NCBI GenBank assembly: GCA_002692965.1
Contig: NZNC01000001.1
Span: 1 to 64,000, forward strand
Length of the DNA stretch: 64,000 nucleotides
Direction: 5' to 3'
DNA from: Haliea sp.
GTDB lineage: Bacteria > Pseudomonadota > Gammaproteobacteria > Pseudomonadales > Halieaceae
A program made the translations under genes and the position numbers. Numbering within the stretch: the first letter of the stretch is position 1; every line of letters begins with the position of its first letter. This document shows, piece by piece, positions 1 through 10,100 of the stretch. The notes below the pieces were generated by a model. That model saw only the letters and a list, made by a program, of their open reading frames with translations, was not told the DNA's origin and did no database searches.

Positions 1-20
1 AAGATAAGTCCTGCGTGGGG

Positions 21-93
21 CATCGGTGTTCTCCATTAAATTGATCGTCGCAAAATCAGTTTAATGAACACCGGTGTCCCCCGTTAATGATGA
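21..93. repeat. imperfect direct and inverted repeats at the window edge
   Basis: Bases 21-45 and 69-93 are degenerate direct copies (CATCGGTGTTCTCC versus CACCGGTGTCCCCC, each followed by a TTAA-containing stretch). Bases 22-40 also form an imperfect inverted repeat with 60-75 (TTTAATG...AACACCG). Nothing else is recognisable in 1-145. The arrangement resembles REP-type repeats that cluster near REP-associated transposases, but no transposase is visible here, so the origin is unknown. Confidence 0.5.
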
Positions 94-145
94 AGAGCCG
101 GCCCTCCGGCAGCCCGGCGCGCCCCAACGCACCGGTCTTCCGCAG

Positions 146-988
146 TCAGGGGGTCTCGACCTCCAGCCAGGAAACGCTCCGCTCAATCGCCTCCCGGTAG
201 GCACCACCGAACAACAGCAGGTGGTTGAGCAGCGGATACAGCTGGAACAGCCTCTCGCGGCGCGGCCAGTCCACGGGCGCCGCTCCTCCCCAGTAGGCCG
301 CCATGAAAACCTCCCCCGGCGAGCCAAATAAAGTGAGCATGGCGAGATCCACCTCCGGATAGTGACGGTAGACGGCCGGATCGATCACTGCGGGGCCCCG
401 CGGCGTGAAAAGCACGTTGCCCGACCACAGGTCCCCGTGTACCAGGCTCGCCGGCGTGTCCGGCAGCCAGGCTTCCAGCCCGTGGGCCAACGCCTCGATG
501 CGCCCGCCCAGGCGGGTATCCAGCAGGCCGCGCGCCTGGCAGGCCTGCACCATCGGCAGGAGCCGGCGCTCGCGCTGGAAGACGCGACCATCCGGATGTG
601 GCGCATTGGGCTGGGGCGTGCCGCCGCAGGCATTGTCATGAGACCAGCCGTGGGCCGACCCGGTGACCGCATGCAGCCTGCGCAAGCCTTCACCCAGCGC
701 TCCCGGATCGCGGCTTCCAGGCACGACCTCCAGGGCTTCCATGACCAGCCAACCACCACCTGCAGCCAATACCTCCGGCAGCACCAGTCCCGAGTCGGCG
801 GCGGCCAAAGCAGCCAGGCCCTCCGCCTCTGCGGCAAGGCGCTCGGCTGCGTCCTGCTTGACCACCACATCGCCACAATTTGTAGCCAGGCGATAGACCG
901 CGGCGATATCGCCGCCGGCCAGCGGCTCAAGCCCCCCTTTCGGCCGCAGCCCTGCGGTCTCCAGGCAGGCCTGCAGTTCCGCGTCCAT
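146..988 (-). CDS. fructosamine kinase family protein
   Basis: A 280-residue kinase of the fructosamine/ketosamine-3-kinase family. These phosphorylate sugar amines on glycated proteins or small amines so that the adduct falls off; the exact substrate of bacterial members is usually unknown. Visible features are the ATP-anchoring Lys in VVVK (about 44), the catalytic loop LVHGDLWSGN (about 182-191) and a following IDP motif (about 202-204) for metal binding. The length matches the family (about 290). The ATG at 988 is chosen because GGAGGAGG lies five bases upstream; an in-frame extension further upstream has no support. It is divergent from the small NIF3-like gene. The assignment to family is firm, the substrate is not. 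Confidence 0.9.
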   Translation of the reverse strand: MDAELQACLETAGLRPKGGLEPLAGGDIAAVYRLATNCGDVVVKQDAAERLAAEAEGLAALAAADSGLVLPEVLAAGGGWLVMEALEVVPGSRDPGALGEGLRRLHAVTGSAHGWSHDNACGGTPQPNAPHPDGRVFQRERRLLPMVQACQARGLLDTRLGGRIEALAHGLEAWLPDTPASLVHGDLWSGNVLFTPRGPAVIDPAVYRHYPEVDLAMLTLFGSPGEVFMAAYWGGAAPVDWPRRERLFQLYPLLNHLLLFGGAYREAIERSVSWLEVETP

Positions 989-1126
989 GCCACCTCCTCC
1001 GACTTCTGCGTCACTCAAGACTTGAAACTGCGTCAAGTCGAGGCTGCGCCGCGATCCAGGCTGACGCGAGCGCTCGAATATGGCAAAACAGCAGGCTCTA
1101 TCCTGCCGCAAAAAGGAGTCGCACTC

Positions 1127-1438
1127 ATGTACAAACTGGCTTTCTTCGTACCCGTGGACGATGCCGAGATCGTCAAGGAGGCCGTCTTTGCCACCGGTGC
1201 CGGTCGCATCGGCGACTACGAGGCCTGCTGCTTCGAGACACCGGGTACGGGGCAATTCCGCCCCCTGCAAGGCGCCATACCGCATATCGGCAGCGTGGGC
1301 GCCCTGGAACGTGTGGCCGAGCTCAAGGTGGAGCTGGTCTGTGAGGATGCCCTGATTCGCGACGCCCTGGCGGCACTGCGCCAGGCCCATCCCTACGAGG
1401 AACCGGCCTTCGATGTCTGGCGCCTTGAGGACCTGTAA
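1127..1438 (+). CDS. small NIF3/YqfO-like protein
   Basis: A 103-residue soluble protein matching the small stand-alone domain found inserted in bacterial NIF3/YqfO (NGG1p-interacting factor 3) proteins, with a CutA/PII-like fold. Diagnostic elements are the glycine-rich G-A-G-R-I-G-D-Y block at about 24-31, the F-R-P motif near 44 and HPYEEPAFDVW at about 88-98. The ATG at 1127 follows an AAAAGGAG Shine-Dalgarno at 1111. The molecular function of the family is not established; metal or nucleotide binding has been suggested for relatives. It stands alone, divergent from the fructosamine kinase gene. Confidence 0.85.
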   Translation: MYKLAFFVPVDDAEIVKEAVFATGAGRIGDYEACCFETPGTGQFRPLQGAIPHIGSVGALERVAELKVELVCEDALIRDALAALRQAHPYEEPAFDVWRLEDL

Positions 1439-1579
1439 AGCACCGCCAGGCGGCACTCAGGAGGGGGCCGGAAGACGCCGCGAAAACGCACGGTTTCAAG
1501 CCCCAAGTGACGAGCCACACCAAAAAACGTGACCTGAGTCACACTTTTCGCAGTGCGGACCCACGATCAAATGTTCTCC

Positions 1580-1608
1580 TTGTCGACATCCGTGACTTGT
1601 CGTAATTT
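1580..1608 (+). promoter_or_regulatory. candidate sigma-70 promoter for the secreted-protein gene
   Basis: TTGTCG (1580-1585), a 17-base spacer and TAATTT (1603-1608) precede the ATG at 1652. Both hexamers are only partial matches. The surrounding 1550-1650 stretch is clearly more A+T rich than the flanks. Confidence 0.3.
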
Positions 1609-1651
1609 TCCAGCATTAATTTAAAGGTTATTACACAGGGGAAACATTCCA

Positions 1652-2413
1652 ATGATCAAGCAGCTTGCACTGCCGGCGCTTGCCGGCCTGGTTTTCACGC
1701 TGGGGGGAGCTCTCGAGGCCGCCGCCCAGGCGCGTCCAAACTTGATGTTTTGCGGTAGTAGCAGCGCTACGGGCGCGGACCTCTATTCCGGCATCGGCAC
1801 ACTGAATGAAGTCTCCGGCTGTACGCCGGATTCGGACACCCAGGCCCTGCTGATTACCCGCAGCGGCACCATCGCCGGCAACGGCGCAGACTGGCTGGCC
1901 TATCTCAACAACGGTGGGATTATCATCACTGAATACAATAACCCAGAGCTTGTGTACAACGAAATTTACGGCACAAGTTATACCAACGAGGGCGGCGGCA
2001 ACTGCCAAGATAACGTCATGCCGTCGGTCATTCTCAACCCCTCCGACCCCTTCTGGGTGGCCAACCCCCTAACGCCCGTCGGCCCAGCAGAAGACAGCTG
2101 CGGCTCTGACCTGCAGGATGTAGTGAGCGGCGAAGGTGGCACCGTCATCGCTCTCGGCGCCCGGGACCCGGAAAATACCGTGTCTCTGGCCTATCGCAAT
2201 CAGGGCAGTGGCGTCCTGTTCCTCGCGGGTGCCGACTGGCAGGACGGGGAGGCCGTCTACACCGACGCCTCCCGCAGCCTGTTCGGCGCCATGATCACCG
2301 CACGCTTCACCCCGGTCAGCGTGGCACCGGTGCCTGCACTGCCCCTGGGGCTGCTGGGCCTGCTCGGTGGCATTCTCGGCCTGGTGGGCCTGCGCCAGCT
2401 GCGCCGCCAGTAG
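1652..2413 (+). CDS. secreted protein with C-terminal sorting-type tail
   Basis: A 253-residue protein of unknown function. Residues 1-27 form a signal peptide (basic start, hydrophobic core, AQA cleavage site). The mature part has several cysteines (for example FCGSSS, SGCTPD, GGNCQDN, DSCGSD) that could form disulfides. The last 30 residues read as a tripartite sorting tail: a PVPALP motif, a hydrophobic Leu/Gly membrane segment and a basic RQLRRQ end, like exosortase-recognised PEP-CTERM or VPxxP-type tails. No exosortase is in the window. It appears monocistronic, with a terminator directly after it. The surface or exported location is well supported; function is not. Confidence 0.8.
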   Translation: MIKQLALPALAGLVFTLGGALEAAAQARPNLMFCGSSSATGADLYSGIGTLNEVSGCTPDSDTQALLITRSGTIAGNGADWLAYLNNGGIIITEYNNPELVYNEIYGTSYTNEGGGNCQDNVMPSVILNPSDPFWVANPLTPVGPAEDSCGSDLQDVVSGEGGTVIALGARDPENTVSLAYRNQGSGVLFLAGADWQDGEAVYTDASRSLFGAMITARFTPVSVAPVPALPLGLLGLLGGILGLVGLRQLRRQ

Positions 2414-2437
2414 AACTGGGCCGATCCCGCCTCCCGA

Positions 2438-2464
2438 AGCCCGGCCCCTGCGCCGGGCTTTTTG
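2438..2464 (+). terminator. Rho-independent terminator
   Basis: AGCCCGGC (2438-2445) pairs with GCCGGGCT (2452-2459) around a CCCTGC loop and is followed by a run of T residues (2459-2463). It closes the secreted-protein gene and insulates it from the homogentisate operon. Confidence 0.85.
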
Positions 2465-2521
2465 TTAGTAAGCAGACGGCTTCCGGCCACCGCCGGCTCA
2501 CATTTGCCTGTCCACGCGAAT

Positions 2522-2550
2522 TTGTTCCCGGGCGCGCTCTCCGCTATATT
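2522..2550 (+). promoter_or_regulatory. candidate sigma-70 promoter of the homogentisate operon
   Basis: TTGTTC (2522-2527), 17 bases, then TATATT (2545-2550), about 32 bases upstream of the predicted transcription-to-ATG interval of hmgA (ATG 2590). A TTTCACTTGCAAC stretch just downstream could hold an operator, but no regulator gene is next to the operon. Confidence 0.5.
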
Positions 2551-2589
2551 GGTTTCACTTGCAACTATGGCGCCCGAGCACCGCAGATC

Positions 2590-3930
2590 ATGACCAGCCA
2601 CCAGAGCGGCAGCCGCACCTACCTCACCGGTTTCGGCAACCAGCACGAGAGCGAGGCCCTGCCCGGCGCCCTGCCCGTGGGGCGCTTCAATCCTCAGCGG
2701 GTCAAGTACGGCCTGTACGCGGAGCAGTTCAGCAGCACCGCCTTCACCGCCCCGCGGGCCGACAACCGCCGAAGCTGGTTCTACCGCATTCGCCCCTCCG
2801 TCGTGCAGGGAGACTATGTGCCCTGCGAGCAGCTGGGCGAGTCTTTCCAGACTGGCCCGCTGGCGGGCTCCGTACCGCCCAACCTGCTGCGCTGGGACCC
2901 GTTGCCCTCCCCCACGGAACCCCGCGACCTGCTGGAGGGGCTGGTCACCCTGGCCACCTGTGGCGATGCCCTGGCCCAGCGCGGGCTCGGGGTGCACCTG
3001 TACGCGGCCAGCGTTTCGATGCATCACCGCTATTTTTACTCCGCCGATGGCGAGTGGCTGTTGATCCCCCAGCAGGGCGCACTGCGACTGCGCACCGAGT
3101 GCGGCGTGCTGGACCTGGCGCCGGGGGAAATCGCCGTGATACCCCGCGGCATGAAGTTCGCCGTCGACCTGCAGGAAGCAGCCGCGCGGGGTTACCTGTG
3201 CGAAAACTACGGCGCACCGCTGACCCTGCCCGAACGCGGACCGGTAGGCGCGAATGGCTTTGCCAATGACCGGGACTTCCAGTACCCCGTGGCCGCCTAC
3301 GAGGATATCGAGGGCGACTTCGAGCTGGTGGCCAAATTCGGGGGCCAGATCTACCGGGTCAGCATGGGCCACTCCCCCCTGGATGTGGTGGCCTGGGCCG
3401 GCAACTCCGCACCCTACAAATACGATCTGTCCCGCTTTAATGTCATGGGCTCGGTCAGCTATGACCACCCCGACCCCAGCATCTATACCGTGCTGACCTC
3501 GCCCTCGCACACCAGCGGGGTCGCCAACCTGGATTTCGTCATCTTCCCGCCGCGCTGGATGGTGGCCGAGGACACCTTTCGCCCCCCCTGGTATCACCGC
3601 AATGTCATGAGTGAATTCATGGGGCTGATCGAAGGGCTCTATGACGCCAAGGAATCGGGCTTCCTGCCCGGGGGCAGCAGCCTGCACAACTGTTTCTCGC
3701 CCCACGGCCCGGAGGCCGCCGTGTTCGAGCGGGCCAGCCAGGCAAGCCTGGCCCCCGAGCGCTATCGCGATACCCTGGCCTTCATGCTGGAGTCGCGCTA
3801 TCCCTATCAGGTCACCCCCTGGGCCATGCACAGCCCACTGCGGCAACGAGACTACCTGCGTTGCTGGGACGGGTTGAGCAAACACTTCGATGGCAGCCCC
3901 CAAGGAAGCCCCCATGCCGACACTGAATGA
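2590..3930 (+). CDS. hmgA: homogentisate 1,2-dioxygenase
   Basis: A 446-residue, full-length enzyme that opens the ring of homogentisate with O2 to give maleylacetoacetate, the committed step of tyrosine and phenylalanine breakdown. The N-terminus carries the family signature [18 protein letters not shown]. The three iron ligands are visible with exact family spacing: H336 in WYHRN, E342 in MSEF and H372 in SPHGPE. It is the first gene of a three-gene operon; its stop overlaps the preferred start of fahA by 17 bases. No hydroxyphenylpyruvate dioxygenase or IclR-type regulator is adjacent, so the pathway's first step must be encoded elsewhere. Confidence 0.97.
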   Translation: MTSHQSGSRTYLTGFGNQHESEALPGALPVGRFNPQRVKYGLYAEQFSSTAFTAPRADNRRSWFYRIRPSVVQGDYVPCEQLGESFQTGPLAGSVPPNLLRWDPLPSPTEPRDLLEGLVTLATCGDALAQRGLGVHLYAASVSMHHRYFYSADGEWLLIPQQGALRLRTECGVLDLAPGEIAVIPRGMKFAVDLQEAAARGYLCENYGAPLTLPERGPVGANGFANDRDFQYPVAAYEDIEGDFELVAKFGGQIYRVSMGHSPLDVVAWAGNSAPYKYDLSRFNVMGSVSYDHPDPSIYTVLTSPSHTSGVANLDFVIFPPRWMVAEDTFRPPWYHRNVMSEFMGLIEGLYDAKESGFLPGGSSLHNCFSPHGPEAAVFERASQASLAPERYRDTLAFMLESRYPYQVTPWAMHSPLRQRDYLRCWDGLSKHFDGSPQGSPHADTE

Positions 3931-5236
3931 AACCCACGATCCGGCTCTGCAAAGCTGGCTGGAAACCGCCAACCTGCCGGATACGGATTTCCCCATCCAG
4001 AACCTGCCCTTTGGCGTGTTTCGCGTCGCCGGCACCGAAGAGCACTTCCGCGGCGGGGTGGCGATTGGCGACAGCATTGTCGACCTGCACGCGCTGAGCG
4101 AAACCGGCCTGCTCTCCGGCCCCGCCCACGAGGCCGCACAAGCCGGTGCCTTGCCCGAGCTCAACGCCCTCATGGCGCTGGGCCCGCGGGCCTGGTCGGC
4201 GCTGCGCCTGGCGCTATCGCGCCTGCTGCGCCGGGGCGCCCCGGAGGCGTCGGCCGTGCGCGCCTGCCTGGTGACGCAGGTGGACGCCGAGTATCGGCTG
4301 CCCTGCCGGATTCATGATTTCACCGATTTCTACACCTCGATCCACCACGCCACCGCCGTGGGCTCCCTGTTCCGACCGGACAACCCACTGCTGCCGAATT
4401 ACAAATGGGTGCCGATCGGTTACCACGGCCGCGCCTCCTCCATCGGCGTTTCCGGGCAAGCCTTTCACCGGCCCGTGGGACAGACCAAGGCACCCGACAG
4501 CGACACCCCCGCCCTGACCCCCTGCCGCCGACTGGATTACGAACTGGAAATGGGCGTTTTCATCGGCCCGGGCAACCCGCTGGGCACGCCCGTTCCCATC
4601 GGCGATGCGGAAGACCACGTGTTTGGCATCTGTCTGCTCAACGACTGGTCGGCACGGGACATCCAGGCCTGGGAATCCCAGCCACTGGGTCCCTTCCTGG
4701 CCAAGAGTTTCGCCTCTACGGTCTCCCCCTGGGTGGTCACGCTGGAGGCCCTGGCGCCCTGGCGTCGCCCCTTCCGGCGGCCGGCCGTGGACCCGCAACC
4801 CCTACCCTACCTCAGCAGCCCAGCAAACAGTGCCGAGGGGGCTTTCGACATCCGGCTGGAGGTACTGTTGCAGACCGAGGCCATGCGAAGCCGCGGTGAA
4901 GCGCCCGTTTCACTCTCCCGCTCGAACTTTCGCGACTCCTACTGGACGGTGGCCCAGCTGGTCACTCACCACAGCGTGAATGGCTGCAACCTGCAGCCCG
5001 GCGATCTGATGGGCAGTGGCACCCAGTCGGGGCCAGAGCCCGAGGCGGGGGGCTCGATCCTTGAGCTGACCCGTGGCGGCAAGCAGCCAATCAGCCTGCC
5101 CAATGGTGAAACCCGTACCTTCCTGGAGGACGGCGACACCGTCATACTGCGCGGCCACTGCGAGGGCGGCGATGCCGTTCCCATCGGCTTCGGCGAAGTG
5201 CGCGGAACCGTGCTGCCGGCACATTCACCGGTGTAA
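3914..5236 (+). CDS. fahA: fumarylacetoacetase
   Basis: A 440-residue fumarylacetoacetate hydrolase that cleaves the last intermediate of homogentisate breakdown into fumarate and acetoacetate. The catalytic block [16 protein letters not shown] and the following [10 protein letters not shown] are intact, as are the metal-binding acidic residues around YELEMGVF and [12 protein letters not shown]. The ATG at 3914 is preferred over the one at 3890 because AAGGAA sits seven bases before it; either way the gene overlaps the end of hmgA, which implies coupled translation. It is followed after 11 bases by maiA. Confidence 0.96.
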   Translation: MPTLNETHDPALQSWLETANLPDTDFPIQNLPFGVFRVAGTEEHFRGGVAIGDSIVDLHALSETGLLSGPAHEAAQAGALPELNALMALGPRAWSALRLALSRLLRRGAPEASAVRACLVTQVDAEYRLPCRIHDFTDFYTSIHHATAVGSLFRPDNPLLPNYKWVPIGYHGRASSIGVSGQAFHRPVGQTKAPDSDTPALTPCRRLDYELEMGVFIGPGNPLGTPVPIGDAEDHVFGICLLNDWSARDIQAWESQPLGPFLAKSFASTVSPWVVTLEALAPWRRPFRRPAVDPQPLPYLSSPANSAEGAFDIRLEVLLQTEAMRSRGEAPVSLSRSNFRDSYWTVAQLVTHHSVNGCNLQPGDLMGSGTQSGPEPEAGGSILELTRGGKQPISLPNGETRTFLEDGDTVILRGHCEGGDAVPIGFGEVRGTVLPAHSPV

Positions 5237-5247
5237 GGAGGCTGCAC

Positions 5248-5895
5248 ATGGAGCTGTTTTCCTATTTCCGTTCAACCGCCGCCTACCGGGTACGCATTGC
5301 CCTCAACCTGAAGGGCCTCGACTACCAGCTGAGCCCGGTGGACCTCGCCAGCGGCGAGCAGCGCGGGGCCGACTACCTCGCGCTCAACCCCCAGGGCCTG
5401 GTGCCCGCCCTGCGCCTGGACGACGGTCAGGTGATTAGCCAGTCGACCGCCATCATCGAGTGGCTGGAGGAGACCTGTCCGTCACCCGCCCTGCTTCCCC
5501 GGGGTTCCACGGAACGCGCCCTGATCCGCGGCTGGGTCAACACGATCGCCTGCGACATCCATCCCCTCAACAATCTGCGGGTGCTGAACTACCTGAAGAA
5601 CACCCTGGCTCTGGACGAGGCCGCGAAGACCACCTGGTATCACCACTGGCTGCAGCTCGGCTTCGAGGCATTGGAACAACAGCTGGTGGCGACACCCTAT
5701 TGCGCCGGCGAGCAGCTATCACTGGCGGATGTCTACCTGATCCCCCAGGTTTTCAACGCCAGGCGCTTCCATTTCGACATGACCCCCTTCCCGCGCATTC
5801 GCGCTGTCTGCGAAGCCTGCCAGCAGCTGGAGGCCTTCACACGCGCCCGGCCGGAAAACCAGCCGGACGCTGCAACTCCACCTGCATCAGGTTGA
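5248..5895 (+). CDS. maiA: maleylacetoacetate isomerase (zeta-class GST)
   Basis: A 215-residue glutathione-dependent isomerase that converts maleylacetoacetate to fumarylacetoacetate. The thioredoxin-fold N-terminus has the zeta-type motif FRSTAAYRVRIAL (about 7-19), the usual bacterial form in which Ser/Thr replaces the animal SSC. The glutathione-binding S-T-A at about 73-75 (SQSTAIIEWLEE) and the helical C-terminal domain follow. The order hmgA-fahA-maiA means the middle reaction is encoded last. Its 3' end overlaps the convergent cfa gene by 59 bases. Confidence 0.95.
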   Translation: MELFSYFRSTAAYRVRIALNLKGLDYQLSPVDLASGEQRGADYLALNPQGLVPALRLDDGQVISQSTAIIEWLEETCPSPALLPRGSTERALIRGWVNTIACDIHPLNNLRVLNYLKNTLALDEAAKTTWYHHWLQLGFEALEQQLVATPYCAGEQLSLADVYLIPQVFNARRFHFDMTPFPRIRAVCEACQQLEAFTRARPENQPDAATPPASG

Positions 5896-7030
5896 TCTCG
5901 CCGGCGCGGAACATCCCGGCACAGGCGGCGAGGTAAAAGCGCCACTTGCGCACAAATGTTTCGTCGTAACCCAGGGCGCGAACCGCATCGAGCTGCGCCA
6001 TGAAGCGCTGATACCAGTGCTCCAGGGTCAGGGCGTAGCAGTGACCGAAAGTAAAGACGTCGTTGACCGCCAGCCCCGCCTGCTCCGCCAGGGCGACAAA
6101 GCCCGGCTGGGTGGGCAGCATGCCCCCGGGAAAGATGTGCTGGCGCAGGAAATCGTTGCCGTTGCGGTAGCGCTCGAAGCGCCCCTCGCGGATGAAGATG
6201 CTCTGGATCACCGCGCGCGCACCGGGCTTCAGAAAGGCCAGCACGTCGGCCAGATAGGTCCGCCAATAGTCCTCGCCCACGTGCTCGAACATGCCGATGG
6301 ACACCACGCCGTCGAACTCCCCCGTGACTTCGCGATAATCCCGCAACTGCACATCGGTCTGCCCCGAGAGGCCCGCGGCGGCCAGCCGCGCCCGCGCGTA
6401 GGCCGCCTGTTCGGTGGAGAGAGTAACCCCCGCGATTTGCAGGCCCTGCTCGGCAGCATGTGCCATGAAGCCCCCCCAGCCGCAGCCGATCTCCAGCAGC
6501 CGGGCGCCCTCGGGCGCCTGCAGGCGACGAACAATCCGTGCGTACTTGGCCTGCTGCGCGGCCTCCAGTGACATCGCTTCCGACTCGAACAGCGCACCGG
6601 AGTAGGTCATGCTGTCATCCAGCCAGAGACGATAGAAGTCGTTGCCGAGGTCGTAGTGGCGGTGCACATTGACCCGGCTGCGGCGCAGGGTATTGCGCAG
6701 GAGGTGGTGCCGCAGCCAGTCGAGGGCGCGCAGCCAGCGGGAGCGGCGCGTGACGGCGTCAAAGACCGCAAGATTTTCAGTCGCGAAGCGCATCAGCGCA
6801 ATCAGGTCCGGCGTCTCCCAGTCGCCGGCCATGAAGGCCTCGCCAAAACCGATATCACCCTGGATAAGGATGGCGTCGAGCACTGTCCAGCGCTTCAACA
6901 CCAGCTCGGCACGGGTGCCGGACTGGTCGCCCGCGATGACCCTGACAGCACCGTCCGGCAGGTGCAGCGTCAACTCACCGCGGGGAACACTGTCGAGAAC
7001 CCTGAGCAGCCACTGTCTGCGTGCATGCAT
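5837..7030 (-). CDS. cfa: cyclopropane-fatty-acyl-phospholipid synthase family
   Basis: A 397-residue SAM-dependent enzyme that adds a methylene bridge to unsaturated acyl chains of membrane lipids. Visible are the N-terminal lipid-binding region, the HYDLGNDFYRLWLDDSMTYS block (about 125-144), the SAM-binding LLEIGCGWGGF (168-177), and the MFEHVG and GGMLPT motifs of the active site. Length is typical (E. coli 382). The start at 7030 is an ATG. A sigma-S-like -10 box lies about 40 bases upstream, matching the stationary-phase control known for E. coli cfa. Confidence 0.92.
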   Translation of the reverse strand: MHARRQWLLRVLDSVPRGELTLHLPDGAVRVIAGDQSGTRAELVLKRWTVLDAILIQGDIGFGEAFMAGDWETPDLIALMRFATENLAVFDAVTRRSRWLRALDWLRHHLLRNTLRRSRVNVHRHYDLGNDFYRLWLDDSMTYSGALFESEAMSLEAAQQAKYARIVRRLQAPEGARLLEIGCGWGGFMAHAAEQGLQIAGVTLSTEQAAYARARLAAAGLSGQTDVQLRDYREVTGEFDGVVSIGMFEHVGEDYWRTYLADVLAFLKPGARAVIQSIFIREGRFERYRNGNDFLRQHIFPGGMLPTQPGFVALAEQAGLAVNDVFTFGHCYALTLEHWYQRFMAQLDAVRALGYDETFVRKWRFYLAACAGMFRAGEINLMQVELQRPAGFPAGRV

Positions 7031-7069
7031 GCTTCCCCCATACGCGTTTCAGGATGGCTTCCTGCAACG

Positions 7070-7077
7070 AGTATAGA
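7070..7077 (-). promoter_or_regulatory. sigma-S-like -10 element upstream of cfa
   Basis: On the minus strand this reads TCTATACT, a full match to the first eight positions of the extended sigma-S -10 consensus KCTAYRCTTAA. No good -35 is present at the right distance, as is common for sigma-S promoters. Predicted start of transcription is about 33 bases before the cfa ATG. Confidence 0.5.
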
Positions 7078-7103
7078 ACATGGCCCGCGGACGCAAACCT
7101 CGT

Positions 7104-10100
7104 TCAGGTCGCGGCGGTCTCCCCTGCGGCCGACTGCGCAGCCACATCGCGCCCCAGGTAGAGGTACACGGCGGGCAGCACATACAGGGTAAACAGCGTG
7201 CCGATGGTCATCCCGGAGGCAATCACCAGGCCCATGGAGAAGCGCGCCGAGGCACCCGGGCCGGATGCCAGCAGCAGCGGTACCATCGCTATCACCAGGG
7301 CCGCTGTGGTCATCAGTACCGGGCGCAGCCGCACCGAGGCCGCCTCTTCGATCGCCTCGCGCTTGGCCATGCCTTCTTCCTGCAGCCGGTTGGCAAATTC
7401 CACGATGAGGATGCCGTGCTTCGAGATGACCCCGATCAGGGTCACCAGGCCCACCTGGGTATAGATATTCAGGGTGGCCCCGGTGACCTGGAATATCGAC
7501 AGGGCATTCAGGCACAACAGCGCACCGCTGACCGACATGGGCACGGTTACCAGCATGATGATCGGGTCGCGGAAAGACTCGAACTGGGCCGCCAGTACCA
7601 GGTAGATCAACAACAGGGCGAAGAAGAAGGTCATCAGCAGGGAACTGCCCTCGGTGACAAACTGACGGCTCTCGCCACCGTAGTCGACGCTGTACTCCCG
7701 GCTCAGCACCTCGTCGGCAATCTGTTCCAGGGTCTCCAGCGCGTCCCCCAGGGCAACACCCGGGCGGGGGATACCGTTAAAGGTTGCCGCATTGAGTTGC
7801 TGGAAGCCCTTGAGGGAGCGGGGCACCACTTCCCGCTCCAGGGTGACCAGCGTACTCAGGGGCACCAGATCGCCGCTGCGGGTGCGGGTGTAGTAATTCA
7901 TCAGGTCCGCGGGCTCCAGGCGCTGCTGGCGCCGTACCTGGGGAATCACCTCGTAGGAGCGGTTGTTCATGGAGAAGCGGTTGACGTAACCACCGGAGAG
8001 CAGCACCGCCATGTCCGCGCTCAGGGTCTGCATGTCGACCCCCAGCAGGGCCGCCTTGTCGCGATCGATATGGACACGCTCGCGCGGCATGTCGATCTGC
8101 AGGTTCTGGTCGATGAAGATGAACTTGCCGCTCTCCCGCGCCCGCCGCAGTACCTCCTGGGCATCCTCGTAGAGAATATTGAAATCCAGGGTGGTGGTGA
8201 TCACGAACTCCACCGGCATGAAACCGCTGGTGGGCAGGGGCGAGGGATTCAGCGCATTCACCTGCAAACCGGCGATGGATTTTACCCGCGGCAGAATATC
8301 CTGCTGCAACACTTCCTCGGAGGAGCGCTCGCGCTCGCTCCAGGGCTTGAAGATGAAGCCGCCGAAGGCGCCATTGGAGGCCCCCGCGGAGCCCGGGCTC
8401 ATGCCATTGAACAGGAAGTTGACGTCGATTTCCGGGGTCTCCCGGGTGATGCGGCCGATCTCCGCCGAGAAGGCCTCGATGTACTCCAGGGTGACGTAGG
8501 GGTCGGAGTCCGCCGGATAGAAAATCAGCCCCAGGTCCTCCGCGGGCGCCAGCTCGGAAGGTGCGCGCAGGAACAGGAAATAGCAGGAGGCCAGGATGAT
8601 GGCACCGAACACCAGCACCCCGGCGCGATCGTCCAGGACCCGGTCCAGATCGCGCTGGTAAACCCGACGCAGGGACTCGAAGCGCTGGTCCAGCCAATGC
8701 TCGAGACGATTGCTGCTATCGCCGGCATCCCGGCGCAGCATGCGCGCGCACATCATCGGCGACAGGGTCAGGGCCACGATACCGGAAATCAGCACGCTGC
8801 CCGCCAGGGTAAAGGCGAACTCGGTGAACAACGTCCCGGTCAGACCGCCGATAAAGCCAATCGGCAGATACACCGCCACCAGGGTGGTGGTCATCGCGAC
8901 AATCGGCCAGGCCAGCTCCCGGGCGCCCTTCAATGCGGCGTCCATCGGTTCCATGCCGTGCTCGATATGCCGGTGGATGTTTTCCAGCACGATGATGGCG
9001 TCGTCCACCACGATACCGATGGCCAGCACGAAGGCGAGCAGGGTCAGCAGGTTGATACTGAACCCCATCAGCTGCATCAGGAACAGTCCACCGATCAGGG
9101 ACAGGGGTACCGCCACCGCGGGGATCAATACCGAGCGCATGGAGCCCAGGAACAGGAAGATCACCACGATAACGATCAGCATCGCCTCGATGATGGTTGC
9201 CTGCACGTCGCTGATGGCGTTCTCGATGTACACGGTGGCGTCGTAGTTGATGTTGCCGTCGATGCCTTCCGGCAAACGCGGATCGATCACACCCTCGTAG
9301 ACCTCGCGCACCCGGGCGATCACGTCCAGGGCGTTGGCGTCCGGCGCCACGTCGATCTGGATAAAGACCGCTTCCTCGTCGATAAACATGGAGGACGCAT
9401 CGTAGCTTTCGTTGCCCAGTTCCACCTCGGCGATATCACCCAGGCGAACGATGGTGCCTCCGTCCTCCCGCAGGACCAGGCGCTCGAACTCCTCCACCGA
9501 ATTGAGGTCGGTCCCGGCCTTGTAGCTGACCTTGATCATGCTGCCCTTGGTGCCGCCCACCGCGGAGAGCACATTGTTGGCCCGCAGGGCGGCGCCCACG
9601 TCACTGGCGGTCATGCCCAGGGCCGTCATGCGCTCCTGATCCAGCCAGATGCGCATGGCGAATACGGCGAAGGTTTCCGCCTTGGCACGCAGTACACCCG
9701 GCAGGGTGGACAGCTTGGGCTCCACTTCGCGCTTGACGTAATCGGCGACCCGGTTGGTGGGCAGCTGGTCACTGGTGAAGGAGATATACATGGTCCCCAC
9801 CTGCTGCCCCACCGACAGGTTGATGACCGGATCCTCGGCCTCCCGCGGCAGCTCGTTGCGCAGCTTGTTGACCTTGGTCACCACCTGGGTGAGCACCTCG
9901 TCGGGGTCGGCATCGTTGCGCACGTAGGCGGAGATGGTCGACAGGCCGTCGGTGCTGTCGGAGGTGAGGTAGTCAATGTTCTCCGCGGTGGCGATCTCCT
10001 GCTCCAGCGGCGTGGTGATAAAGCCCTTGATCAGCTCGGCATCGGCACCGATATAGGCCGTGGACACGGTGATCACCGCGTTCTCGATCATCGGGTACTC

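Noticed and set aside
5248-5895. Possible loss of the SSC active-site motif in MaiA
   Set aside because: The FRSTAAYRVRIAL form is normal for bacterial zeta-class GSTs, so this is not a defect.
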